From contig NC_074721.1 of assembly GCF_947242115.1 (NCBI RefSeq), forward strand, positions 38,142,254 to 38,206,253: DNA of 64,000 nt, given 5' to 3'. The notes below the pieces were generated by a model that searched no databases, was not told the origin of the DNA, and worked only from the letters and a program-made list of their open reading frames with translations. Of the stretch, positions 31,818 through 43,216 are shown in pieces (position 1 is the stretch's first letter; the number at the start of each line of letters is the position of its first letter). This stretch comes from Biomphalaria glabrata (Eukaryota > Mollusca > Gastropoda > Planorbidae). The position numbers were made by a program, and so were the translations under genes.

Positions 31818-31982
31818 CTATACAACAGTAGAACCTATTATCTGTCTAAACTATACAACAATAGAACCTATTATCTGTCTAAACTATACAACAATAGAAC
31901 CTATTATCTGTCTAAACTATACAACAGTAGAACCTATCATCTGTCTAAACTATACAACAGTAGAACCTATTAGTTGTCTAAG
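31818..31982 (+). repeat. 33-bp in-frame tandem repeat inside CREP C lectin domain
   Basis: Five contiguous units start at 31818, 31851, 31884, 31917 and 31950. Each encodes LYN(S/N)RTY(Y/H)LSK. The paralogues carry this segment once (YNNRKYYLSKF). The last unit contains a TAG. Confidence 0.95.
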
Positions 31983-32627
31983 TTTGGTGCCCTCAATGTT
32001 GACGACGCTGCTTCAAGATGCCAATCGCTGGGTGGCTATTTGATGGAGGTGGATGATGACGCTGAATTTAGAATGGCAAAGAAGCTAGCATTAAGCTACA
32101 ACGTGCATATAGCGTTTATCGCTGGAACGGATAAAACGCTTGAAGGTACATGGATCTTTCCTCGAACTGGACTTAATGCGACGTACCTCAATTGTATTTT
32201 AGACCAACCTGATAATTATTATGACAAAGATTGTCTACAAATCGTGTTATTTAATTGTATGAATGACTTTGCATGCTCCTTTGCTAATGACTTCTTTTGT
32301 GAGATAGAGGTTTCACCGTCTACTTGAAGGCGACCATAAATTATAGTGTATTGGCATCTATATGCTAATGAGGAGTGGAAGAATCAATGATAGAAACCAT
32401 AGACTGTATATATATATAGTCTATGTAGAAACTAATTGAATCTTTCTTGGGACAGGTCTAGACTACACCAAAGTGTACGAACACAAACAAACACAATCTC
32501 TATTTATCTTAACTCATTGAATTTCTCTTTTCTGTTAGTAATTTTTAAAAAGAATATAAAAAATAAAACATATTTTTAATGTCGCGTACGCGTGAAGGTT
32601 TCTTACTTGTTTCATTATCGTGTTTTT

Positions 32628-32960
32628 ACAAAGCTTATATCAGCTCAATCTGCCTGTTTGTGTGTCTGTCTAGACCAATGTTTGTACACGTTATTTCTCC
32701 GACACCCAATCTCGGATCAAACTGAAATTTTGCACAATTATTTCTTTAAAGTTTAAACTGACAACACGTGAATCAATTTTAAAAAAAAAAGTTAATTAAC
32801 TATTGGTAATAAATTACTTTGTTTGGTATCTCAAACAAGTGGAAAAAAAAGTACTTGACTGAAGTGGTGGTATAAGCTAAATAAGTCCTCTTTATCGTTT
32901 GAGGCTTACTACAAATTTAATTACCTGACTGATCCAAACTAATTGAAACACTAAATAAAA
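32628..32960 (+). repeat. Dispersed repeat 'CTGT/CTCGGATCAAG'
   Basis: It includes TACACGTTATTTCTCCGACA, CTCGGATCAAACTGAAAT, and the longer tail GAAGTGGTGGTATAAGC...GAGGCTTACTACAAATTTAA also seen at 46060-46140. Confidence 0.7.
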
Positions 32961-33239
32961 GCTTTGTTGTTTTTTTTAACAAGTATTTTTTGTTTGAATA
33001 TTTTGCTTGTTTTTGTATAAGAACTAGTTTGTGTTTTTTGTGTTTGTTGTTTGTTAGACGTCACACCATAGTTTCCTGTACTTCCTCTAATGGAGAAGGA
33101 ATTCCCACTGTGGGGGTTCTTTCTGCCCTACCGTGTCCACTGTTTTCCCGTTTTAACGGTACGTAAGTAGTAAGTAAGTACACAATTGTATTAATCAGGT
33201 TCGATATTCTGGCACGTGCTTCGCTCATGAAGGTTCTTG

Positions 33240-33423
33240 ATTTAGCGGCATCGCTAATCCTAGGCGTATCCTATGTATCAGAGTGTTAGGCTTGTGCATC
33301 GCTAAATCTAGGCGTATTCTATGTATCACGGTGTTAGGCTTGTGCATCGCTAAATCTAGGCGTATTCTATGTATCACGGTGTTAGGCTTGTGCATCGCTA
33401 AATCTAGGCGTATTCTATGTATC
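33240..33423 (+). repeat. 50-bp minisatellite, about 3.5 units
   Basis: The unit contains GTGTTAGGCTTGTGCATCGC, TAAATCTAGGCGTATTC and TATGTATCACG. Confidence 0.9.
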
Positions 33424-34356
33424 GGTATTAAAATACCTTGCCCTGGAGCACATTTTACTCACTACGCTTCTGTACTACACACAACCTTACTAAGACTAAA
33501 ATCACTTATCTAATATTTAAAAAAAATGTTATACTTTTAAAGAATGAAGTGCAGGCAGTGGATGTCATCAAACGTTAAGTAACGCTGCTTCCTTTTCAGA
33601 ATTGCAAACAGAGTAGTTTGCTGTGACTAACACTTCTACTTCTTGGAAGGCAGGAAAGAAAAAACATACTTTAAAAAAGGTTAGGATTTCCTTGAATAAA
33701 ATGTTGTCTTCGCTCAATGCTTTTTTTTTACTAGAAACATCCGTGAAAGTGTCTAATAGTTTCGTCTCACTGCAGTGCTTGTGTTGAGTTTGACATTTAG
33801 TCTAGAGGGATCAGACAATTCTGTAGGAACATATGAAGTCAGGAATTAAATAGAGTTGAACTTTGGTAAGTCAAAATATTATTAATTAGAGACATTGACA
33901 GAAAATTACAAGAAGGAAGTCACTGGTCAGTACTCAATTTAATGTTTATTAATCAGATTTTAAAACTTTTTTTTTCTATTATTAAACAGAATACAATTAT
34001 TAACAATTAGTTAAACTTTAGGCTTTATGATATAAGGTCTAACTACGAATTTGGCAAATAAAATACACATTTCTTTATAATTACATGTTTGTTATAAGAA
34101 TCAAAACTATAGTTAAGGTACCAACTAAACATTGGAGGAAGACAACCCATCTAGTGTCCTTTAATCATTTTCATATTTACTATTACAGAAGAAATATAAA
34201 CGATATTTTCACTTCTTGAAAAAATATTTATATCAAAAGAATACACTAATAGCAATTATAAAAGTATTAACTTGAGTTTTTAAGTATTACATAAATAAGT
34301 ACAGTAACTTCTTCCAAGTAGGCCCCCACAATTTTAATACCAACGTCACTACTACA
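33424..34356. other. Intergenic, nothing recognised
   Basis: AT-rich sequence without a coding signal, tRNA-like head or terminal repeats that I can identify. Confidence 0.4.
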
Positions 34357-34535
34357 AGATGTCTGCCTGGTCGTGAGGTTTGCGCGCTGGACTGTCGTTC
34401 GGATTTATCGATGGTCGAGGGTTCAAATCCTGCCCGCTCCCATCCCCCGTCGTCCTGCGGGAGGTTTGGACTAGGAAGTAAACTATCTTCAACTCTGAAG
34501 GAACATCCGAAACATGTAAAACATTTAACAAACAG
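34357..34535 (+). mobile_element. SINE-2 (tRNA-derived)
   Basis: The best-preserved copy: head GTCTGCCTGGTCGTGAGGTT, B box GAGGGTTCAAATCC, then CATCCCCCGTCGTCCTGCGG, GGTTTGGACTAGGAAGTA and GGAACATCCGAAACATGT. Confidence 0.85.
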
Positions 34536-34673
34536 ATCTATATTAACTCTCTCTTCTTTATTTTTATTTTCAACATGGCCACATTATGCTCATTACTATC
34601 TCACTGCCCTGTTATGATTAAGCTTCAATAACTTTGTTATTTGTTAGCAGAAAATGTTGTATTTTGGTAAAGA

Positions 34674-34796
34674 ATTAAAGGGAAACGCATGCTCGTTTTT
34701 ATATAACACAAAGTCAAGTCTATAAAATTAAACATAAATTTAATTTAATTGGGTCAAATCAACGATGGTATCGTCAATTAGGAGAGAAAGAGTTAA
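34674..34796. mobile_element. TTAA MITE, truncated or diverged copy
   Basis: The right end GGAGAGAAAGAGTTAA and the preceding GATGGTATCGTCAATTA match the family. The left end is decayed beyond TTAA. Confidence 0.55.
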
Positions 34797-35157
34797 TAAT
34801 CTAGAACCTCGTTGATTTCCCACTGAGTCATTATAATCAATTGAAATTCTACTTTTCTAGCTGTAGATAAGATATTCGTGCTTAGATTGTGTGTATTATC
34901 CAATGGTAAACTTCAACACTGCTATTACTAGCCAGCCACGCAGTTCTCAACAAATCAGAAATATTTTGTTAAAAAAAAATATTTAAAAAAATTTATCCAT
35001 TCACCTCTGTTTAGTATTTACATTCTTATACACCATTGATTACAAACTCACTTTTATCTTTTGTATATTTTTGTGGTACAGTAAAACTTTTAAAAGTAGC
35101 GTATCACTTTTCTCTTTAGACAGCAATCTAGTTCGTGATCTTCTTGAGTTAATATGA

Positions 35158-35165
35158 TGACGTCA
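35158..35165. promoter_or_regulatory. CRE-like palindrome TGACGTCA
   Basis: A perfect 8-bp CRE/ATF palindrome lies 13 nt upstream of the CREP D start codon. It is probably within the 5' untranslated region, and CREP B and C lack it. Its function is unproven. Confidence 0.25.
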
Positions 35166-35177
35166 GCTCAAGTCACA

Positions 35178-38100
35178 ATGCCCAGAATAAGACGTGTAAC
35201 AAACCTACTCCTTTACATCGTCTGTCTGGTGTGTGCAGGTAAGATGTATATAAAAAAGTAAAAGTTCCCCTTTCAGACCTTGTGGTCTATAGGGCAGATG
35301 ATGTAGAGGTCATCTGATTCTGTGGCCTACGGTTAACGAGGGTGTCATGTGGCCAGCACAACGACCAACCACCTTTTTCTTTTCCCCAACGAATGTCAGG
35401 TACCCCTTAGAGCTGGGTGGACTCAGAGGCGCCCAAGGATCCCGAAATAAAAATCCCAGCCTTCACCAGGATTCGAACCCAGAACCCCCAGTTCAGAAGC
35501 CAAGCGCTTTACCGGGCCTCCAACTAAGATGTACAACTATTAGTAATAACATTGGCAATTGGACACAATAATGATCAGGACTTAAACCAAATTTTTTCTT
35601 CTTCCTCGTTCCAATCTTTATGTTGGAGCGTTCAGATGACCAATACATGAGATGAAATGCGCAGCGGTTTCCAAAATGAGGGAGCTCTCCGTATAGTTTT
35701 TTTTTATTTGGGGTGATTCACATCATTATTTAGTAGCTATTGTGACATGTATTAGTTGGGAACCACGGAGAGCACTTTACGTTTGTGTCTCACGTGAAAA
35801 ACACGAATTCTTAGTTGCATTGTGGATAAGAAATCTCGTTTTGGGGAATTTGACCACATGGTTAGAGAGCAGTAGTCGCCATGTTCTAAACTTTTAGGAT
35901 GCCTTACGTAGTTGATTCAGTGATTTTAGTATTAGTTGTGTTCTTAGAATATTTCATTGGATTTGTGAAGCATAATGTGAATCATTTATGGCTGGAATGG
36001 TCCGTGAAATGTTATTTTATTTTATGGTGCATAAAACTTGTGTGCTAAACACGGCCTTACTTAATGAATTGTAATATGTGTTGTTCTGTAACTGGAATGA
36101 ACATATGTGACATTAAGTAGTTCAAATCTCAAGTAAAACAAGGCATCTTTAATTTTAATAATAATAATAATAATAATAATAATCTTTATTATCCGTATGG
36201 AAATTTGTCTTGCAATTTGTGCATTACACCAAACAAAAAACATTATAACTATAAGAAACCAAAGTGCACATTCACACCAGACTCACTCATAATTAACATG
36301 TGACAAGGTTTATACCAGATTGTTCTTATTTAATGATTTGATTGCCAGGGGAACAAAAGAGTGTTTGTGTCTGTTTTGTCTTTGCCATCGGTGTCTTGTA
36401 TCTCTTTTGTGATGGTAAAACCACAAAATCCTGACACAATTATTCTAATATACAAAAATTCTTGTCACAATAAGAAGTGCCAGGGTGTTTTGGGGCCAGT
36501 GTCTTGTTCAGGCCTCTTGGTAAAGAATGCAGTTTTGAAGGACATGGTCAGCATTTTCTGGTGACACTCCACATGGACAGATTTCACTGGTTCCAATTTT
36601 GAGCTTCCGGTACATATGCTGTCTCATTCTGTTGTGTCCGGTCCTGAGTCGAAAGATTAGACGTTGATCTTGTCGGGATAGCTTATAATATGCGTTATCT
36701 TTTTTGGGATTCGTATGAGAGCTTGTCCATATCAAACTAATAACAAAAATAAAAACCAACAAAAACAAAGCAAAAAAAAAAAACAACAAGTTCCTCCTTC
36801 ATGAAACTAATCCCCTTTTTTTTAAAAAAGCAATGACTTCGTTGTTAATAACTCATAAATGATAAAAGATAAATTTAAAAAATTACCTCATCCCCACTTC
36901 CAACCCCCTCCCGACCCCCAAAAACAAATCCTGCTTACGCCCATGTATGTACAGAGCAAAGAAAATAGTTTGGTGTTAAAGGTCCAGACTGAAAACATTT
37001 AAAGTCAGACTATAATACTTCATCTAGATAGAGATATGGTGTCGATATTGTCTGTTGATTAATTGTATAACTATCCCCACTTCCAACCCCCCACCCCCAA
37101 CACTCCCCGAAAAACAAATCCTGCTTACGCCCATGTATATACAGAGCAAAGAAAATAGTTTGGTGATAAAGATCCAGACTTGAAAACATTTAAAGTCAGA
37201 CTATAATACTGGATCTAGATAGAGATATGGTGTCGATATTGTCTGTTGATTAATTGTATAGCTATTATATACATATGTGTATTGTCACTAATTAATTCTA
37301 GTAGTCCAGCTAATGATTTCTTACTAACATGTTGCCAAAATAATATTAAATTCTGTGACAGTTCTCGCAACTAACTATTCATAATCACACAATCTGCCCC
37401 ATACATAACGTACCTGTACAGTATGTCTGCCTGTGATCACTCTCATTCAATGCTTCATACTTGTATTATAGCTTTCTGAATACGACCAGTGTAAACATAG
37501 CAAGATTTTCTACGGATCTAGAAAATGAATCCAACGATTTTTCTAGCAATTCGACAGTTTACGTATACATCTATGAAGAAAATATTACTAGGTAATTGGC
37601 CACACAGGGAAAACTCTGGTTTGACTGTTACAATCAAATCTCATCTATATTTCGAACCGACGTACGTCAGCGGGTATTATTATACGTATCCATTAAAAAT
37701 GGAAGTAATAGAATTTCAGGAATCTTCTATTCCAGTGATGCCAAAAATACGACCCGCGGGCCAGATCCGGCCCCCAACGTCGTTTCATCCGGGCCACCAA
37801 AACGTCAGCACAAAGTATTGAACCCCCCCCCCTTTTTTTTTGTTTTTTAAAAGAAAAAGGTTGAAAAATGTATCTTACCTACGTTAGGACCTACGGATTG
37901 GTACCATGACATTTAATATTTGTGAGTTTATGAAATGGGAAATTGGAAAGCCGAAGTAACAAGTGGACTGAATTTAGAATCTACCAGGAAAAGTTGAACG
38001 GATCTTGGATCTTGGATCTTGGTTTGGGCCGCGAATAAAAATATTGTTAAACTACGCCTAGAGATTGGAGGATCGATGGGAATATTACAAAAAGAAGCAA

Positions 38101-40179
38101 GAAAATTAATCGTTGGTAAAATGAGCTACAATGCTGCCATAAGAGAAATGAAGCAATTTTCCGACGCGTAAAAAAAGATGACTTTTAGTATTCCATTAAT
38201 TAATGTAAGTACTAGATGCGCAAGTTTCTAATAAAAATGTTTCAGATCAATTTCGTGTCGCTTTTGTAATTTTTAGGTCCGAAATAAAAAAAATGCCCGC
38301 AGGTCGAATTAGATTGGGCATCACTGTTGTATTCCACATCACTAGATTAAGTTTTCTAGTCTAGAGTAATTGGCCTCCTTCAGTCGTAGAACGACTATGG
38401 TTCATCTCAGAGCACACTTCCTCGTGTGGTTGTGGAGCCCTATTTTGGAGAGACAATCCCGTCCACAGATAGCACAGGTTAAGGAGGCTTTTGCTTCGGT
38501 GGTAGAGGAACTGGCCGTTTTTCGGATTGTACTTTTTTCTTCCTGAGCTGAGACCCATGTACTTTCAATGTCCATAGCTTTTTTGGTCACTGTCTCTCTC
38601 CATCTGTTGCAGTCTAGAGCTATGTCTTCCCAATTGTCAGTATTGATGTTCACTGATTTGAGGTCACGTTTTATTACATCTATGTAACGGAGGTGGGGGC
38701 GACCAGTTTTTTTTTTGTGCCAGTCGCGAGTTGACCATAGAGGATGACTTTCGGGATGCGCTTGTCCTCCATCCGGCAAACATGTCCAAGCCAGCGCAAA
38801 CGGCGTTGTCTGAGGGCTGTAAAGATGCTGGGAATACCTGATCGCTCAAGGATCTCAGTATTGCACAATTTCTCTTTCCATGTGACATTCAGGATCCTAC
38901 GAAGACATCTCAAATGGAATGGGTTCAGTTTTCTATCTTGGTCTAGAGTACTGTCTTTAAATATTGCCATGTCTGGATCTGGTATCACCAGACTAGAATT
39001 TTATATTCTCTTGAGTTTTTTTTGTTTTGTTTTTTTAGAGTGGAGGTGGGGGGAATCGAATGGGGTAAAAATGTAGGTTATGAAGAGCAAAATATTCAGA
39101 CCTACAAGAGTCTAGCCACTTTGTAAGATTACAATTGTTTTAAAAAAAACATATGTTGCATGTTAAACTCTTAACAAGTCTGAGCCAGGGTTAAGCCACA
39201 AATGTCATTTGTATCTGTGATTTCGTTATAAGTTTCTCTTATTTCAAACAGCTTAGAGCCATTCTCTGAGACCGACCAGCTTGAGATTTGTTTTCCAAGC
39301 GAAATTCAGTACATTATTATTGTCATTATTTCTATTCTGTAGGGCTATGTAAAAAAAAATAATATCTTTTCTTTAACAGATGGACGTTTGCAATTCCAGG
39401 CTACACCTAATTTTATCTCTATAAATGCAACGAAGTATTTATCTTTCAAATGTATTTGGAGTGCGCTCAGAAAGGTGGAGGTGATGCACATTGTAAAACT
39501 GACAAGCCAAGGATTTGAAAACATGGCTACTTTGAATTATCCAGATGACACAAACATGACATCCGTTCAGACGCACACCAGACATGACACGGAAGTGACC
39601 TACTTTAGACACCAGGACTCATTTACTTTGTCCGTCTTGTTAGTAAAGCCAAGTTCACTGGACGCTGGGACATACATGTGCCGTGTGACTGGAAACAATG
39701 CCTTGAGATCCTTCTTTCAGGTCAATGAAAGTTTAAATGTCACACTGAAAGAGGATTGCTCTCTAGACCTAATGTATTTTGGGCCTAAGACATATAACAA
39801 TAGACAGTACTATTTGTCGAAATTTATTGTACTTGATGTCAAAGCCGCTATTTCCAAGTGTGGATCGCTTGGTGGCTATTTGATGGAGGTGAACAACAAA
39901 GCGGAATTGAACATAGCACATGAGCTTGCAGTTAATACTACAGTAGACAGAGCGTACATCGCTGGGTCTGATGAGAATCAAGAAAACCTTTGGATTTATC
40001 CTCGGACTAAACTCAATATGACTTTTACGCGGTGGATGCCAGGACAGCCTGACAACAATACTCTTTGGGACGGTGAACATTGCCTAGAATTGTATGTGAA
40101 AGTTGGCAAAGTTATGAATGATATATCGTGCCATTTTGACAATGCCTTCTTTTGTGAAATAGAGATTTCAGAAAATTAA
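35178..40179 (+). CDS. CREP D: complete two-exon Ig + C-type lectin gene
   Basis: Exon 1 (35178-35238) encodes MPRIRRVTNLLLYIVCLVCA, a signal peptide, and ends at GCAG|GTAAG in phase 1. Exon 2 (39380-40179) starts after CTTTAACAG with DGRLQFQATPNF and ends at TAA, giving 286 residues. The Ig-like domain has LSFKCIW and DAGTYMC. The lectin domain begins at KEDCSLD and has WIYPRTKL, GQPDNN, HCLELYV, a reduced WND (NDISC) and FFCEIE. The QPD triplet is kept. By family knowledge it should be a secreted haemolymph lectin. Its sequence is clearly diverged from CREP A/B, so it is an older duplicate. The 4.1-kb intron contains a SINE-1, LINE ends on the minus strand, a 184-bp tandem duplication and a hAT element, yet both splice sites look intact. 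Confidence 0.9.
35260..35523 (-). mobile_element. SINE-1 (tRNA-derived), reverse orientation
   Basis: From TTCCCCTTTCAGACCTTG to AAGCGCTTTACCGG, beginning only about 20 bp after the CREP D exon 1 donor. Confidence 0.85.
36150..36500 (-). mobile_element. LINE-E 3' end with AAT-repeat tail
   Basis: An AATAAT microsatellite (36157-36182) precedes TTGCAATTTGTGCATTACAC and CACACCAGACTCACTCATAA, the same 3' UTR as at 12629-12770. A piece of decayed coding sequence follows. Confidence 0.65.
36505..36720 (-). mobile_element. LINE (jockey-like) C-terminal fragment
   Basis: The minus strand encodes RQDQRLIFRLRTGHNRMRQH and CPCGVSPENADHVLQNC. The cysteine/histidine-bearing end is characteristic of jockey-type retrotransposon ORF2 proteins. 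Confidence 0.7.
36890..37263 (+). repeat. Tandem duplication, ~184-bp unit
   Basis: Two copies, starting near 36890 and 37074, each run from ATCCCCACTTCCAACCCC through CCTGCTTACGCCCATGTAT to GTCTGTTGATTAATTGTATA. They differ by few substitutions and small indels. Confidence 0.9.
37733..38326. mobile_element. hAT element with CAGTGATGCCCAA-type ends
   Basis: The ends CAGTGATGCCAAAAATACG and GATTGGGCATCACTG flank 594 bp. The target duplication TTCTATTC/TTGTATTC matches at 7 of 8 bases. The interior has no intact transposase. Other copies are at 54145, 59711 and 60363. Confidence 0.8.
38361..39000 (-). mobile_element. LINE-C 3' end with C-terminal zinc finger
   Basis: The minus strand encodes LRCLRRILNVTWKEKL, RLRWLGHVCRMEDKRIPK, RPHLRYIDVIKRDLKSVNIN and CAICGRDCLSKIGLHNHTRK. 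One frame shift lies near 38710. It is inside the CREP D intron. Confidence 0.85.
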
Positions 40180-40849
40180 CACAATTTGTTTATACATAAC
40201 TCCCACTCAAAACAGAATGCTATGGTTACTTATAAAAACTAATTGAAACTATTCAACATAAATGATTAATAATGTTTTTAGACAGGTTATAATCGTGACA
40301 TTTTAAATCTCCATGTTACTAGGTATGTTACCTGATATGTAAATAATTGCGAACAGTTTAGATATTTATCTCTTGGCCAGTGGCGTAACTAAGGGGGGGG
40401 GGATGGGGGGGGAGAATTTTAAAATCCCCCCGGGCCCCCACCTAGGGGGGGGCCCCCAAATGGGTGTCCGAAATTTTTTTGTAAATACATAAATTAATAT
40501 ATTTGATTGACAAATAGTGTCAACGGGTGTCTTTTTTTAATCAACATTTATGGATTAAATTTATCACAAAGACTAAACCTAAATATTTTTAAAATATTTT
40601 TGCCGCACAGATCAGTCTTTCTATGCAATAGTGTGTATCCGTTTTAAACTTTATTGCCACGAATAAAACTGCATGATATACAGCGAATTCCAGGTATCTT
40701 GTTACCTTTACTAATAATAGATCTAAATGGCGAGTATTATATGGCTACACTAATTAACCTTGAAGCAAAATTTACAGAATCAAGTATAACTAAAAGTTAT
40801 TCTTAACAATGTTAAAATTGTCCATTATTCGGGTTTGGCGTCTATAATT

Positions 40850-42100
40850 TCAGAATTAAACTTCACACTCGAGTTATTACCCCTTTATTCATCTTTCCTC
40901 AATCCAATGGAAACTCTCTCTTTTTATTTACATCTAATGATCTAATCCTTTTGCTTTCGCACAAAACATAAACAAAAAATAATGACGTAATATCATATAA
41001 TATTAATACATCGTCCTATTGAAGTTATTATCACACCCTTCCTTTTAAAGTTCTTAGTAGTGATATCTACTAGCAGGGCCGGCCCTAGCATTTGCGGGGC
41101 CCTATGCGAAACGGATCGCGCGGGGCCTAGTCTGGGTAGGGATAAGCATAATGTCAAAATTATTATTTTTTGAATTAGAAAATAGGCCTACTTTCGTCTT
41201 TGTAATAAATTTTTATCAAATGAAAGCTCGCACCCTCGAAATGCCACTTTTTATTTATTGGCACCCCAAAACGTCAATTTCGTCTATTCTTCAGGAGATT
41301 TGAATAAATTCAAAAAAAAGTTCAGGACTTTATCGTATATTTTGCATTTTCATGAGATTTCCTGGAGGCCCTGAAAAATCAGGAGGTCGCGAAAACCCTG
41401 TTATTTTATATTCGTTATAATTGTTTAATTTAATAATGTACACTTGGAATTAGCGCGGGGCCTATGAAAGCGCGGCGCCCACTGCGACCGGCACTGTCTA
41501 CTAGGAACTTTAACAATTCGTCCACTTCTGGTTGTCTTGACTGAACAAGTTCTCTAGACGTTGGTCTATAACCGTCTGTTTCGTTTGTAGCAACAGTTTG
41601 CAGTTCATTGTCTTCATCGGTATCATAGTACCCAGAGATGTCTTCATCGAAACTCTTATTTAAAAAGCGTTGATTTCTTCTGTATGTTATTCCATTGTTT
41701 GTCTTTATGATGTAAGATCTGGGTGCTGAATTTTTTTTTTATGACAACTGCTTTCTGCCATGTTTGACCTAGACGAACTCTCCGACAGAATAATCTTTAG
41801 GTAGTCTTGCTTTAGCATCGTATTTCACTTAGCTTTTCATCTGTCGTTCATTGAGTAATGTCTCTGCATTTTCAGCTATCAATGGTTTCAATAGTTTGTG
41901 ATCAGTTGGAATAATTCCCTGAGTCTTCTACTCGTCAGCAGTTGTGATGGTGAATACGGCAGTCCACTTATCGGAGTATTTCTATACTCGAGCATAACGA
42001 CATATGGATCTTTCCCACTTTTGTATACTCTGAATCCTTTTGCTTTCGCACAAAACATAAACAACCAACAATGACGTAATGCCATATAATATTAGCACAG
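40850..42100 (-). mobile_element. Ty3/gypsy fossil, integrase end, inside the hAT element
   Basis: The clearest remnant of the integrase C-terminal region is at about 41510-42060 on the minus strand. A 64-bp direct repeat (about 40948-41011 and 42037-42099) shares ATAAACA and AATGACGTAAT blocks. It is broken in several places, has no other pol or gag part and is split by a hAT MITE. Its limits are approximate. Confidence 0.55.
41074..41496. mobile_element. hAT MITE, 423 bp, nested
   Basis: Ends CAGGGCCGGCC and GACCGGCACTG. A perfect 8-bp target duplication TCTACTAG lies at 41066-41073 and 41497-41504. It is inserted in the gypsy fossil and is noncoding. Confidence 0.9.
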
Positions 42101-42754
42101 AATCTTATTCATGCAGTGGAAAATTACGAATTTTTTGCCAATCTTGAATTCTGGTCAAAGCTCCTGTGCCCAATTAATATAGTTCGGAAGAAACTACAAA
42201 AGTCTAGACTGCATATACGGGAAGCTGCTAAAGAAATTAGTACCCTTTCATGCTTTCTGCAAAATGATGAGAAACTGACAAAAACCCAATCCATCGAAAA
42301 ATCAAAAGAAGGTAGTGAATACTATGGATTCCCTGTAATCAAAACAACCATATGAAAGAAAAGACTTGATGGGAAGTTGAGTTCTAATGTAGGACTGTCA
42401 ATACAACTGCAATTCAAACGTTTTGCAACAGAAGTGCTGGACAGATTTCATATGGAGATGAAGGGCAGATTCCAAAGGCTGGAAAGAAAATGGATACCTT
42501 TGGGTTTCTTCTTGAACCAAGACACCTGTTAGAAGACACGCTTGTGACAAACTGTGCTACTTTTCCTGTTTGTTTGATGAAATAAATGGAAACTCGTTTT
42601 TTCAATGATGTCATTGATGGACGAGCACTTTTCATCAACAAACAGTAATACAATCACCAATAGACATATTGAGGAAACAGGCTTCATATGGGAATTACGT
42701 GTGCTCAGACTTTGCAACCTCCTCCGAATACTGCTAACTCAGGCCACTTCTATT

Positions 42755-43216
42755 ACGTCATGTGAAAGAAAACATTAAGAAACTAGAACAGACACAAAAT
42801 AGAGCAGTGCGATTCATAACAAACGAATATTCACATTTGACTAGAGTAACACCTTTAGTAAAATCACTAAATTTAGAAAGCCTTCAGGACAGAAGGCTCA
42901 AAAGTAAAGTAGCAATAATACATAAAACACTGAACCATAATCTTCAAATACAAAAACAAAATTTAATAAAATACTCTGAAAGACACAAAGATAAAGGCAC
43001 ATTCCTCGTCCCATATGCTAGGACAAATTTGTACAAATACTCCTTCTTCCCTAGTGCTATTAGAGCATGGAATGGGTTGCCTGAGCTAGCCAGGAAAACC
43101 AGTGACTTGGCAGAATTTAAGTCATTGGTTAATATGCATGACTAAATGCATGACGCGTAGGACGTAATCATCTTCTTTTTTGAAGTAACGTCTGTATTAT
43201 ATAAGATAAGATAAGA
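42755..43216 (+). mobile_element. LINE-A 3' end inserted in the hAT transposase gene
   Basis: An open frame of 127 residues runs from KENIKKLEQTQNRAVRF through TRVTPLVKSLNLESLQDRR to the stop, then the ATAAGATAAGATAAG tail. Flanks ATGTGAAAG and ATGTGAGAG look like a 9-bp target duplication with one mismatch. This is the least decayed LINE-A here. Confidence 0.9.

Larger units (their letters stand above)
28986..32327 (+). pseudogene. CREP C: decayed Ig + C-type lectin gene
   Basis: A leader-like exon (28986-29049, starting MHRTFVTSLLLNIIC) ends in phase 1 at ACAG|GTAAG. The second exon starts at 31410 after TTTGCAG, with DGELRFQATPSFF as in CREP D. The Ig half is interrupted by stops and frameshifts between about 31525 and 31740. 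At 31818-31982 the lectin segment YNNRTYYLSKL is repeated five times (33 bp each). In the fifth copy a TAT/TAC tyrosine codon is TAG (31971-31973). After that the lectin domain stays open to a TGA at 32325, with WIFPRTG, DQPDN, DCLQIV and FFCEIE. Lesions in both halves argue for a pseudogene, though the lectin part alone is surprisingly intact. The 2.4-kb intron holds several repeats. Confidence 0.85.

Noticed and set aside
33108-33116. NF-kB-like GGAATTCCC
   Set aside because: It sits between genes, about 2 kb upstream of the CREP D leader, and is a common palindrome; nothing ties it to a promoter.
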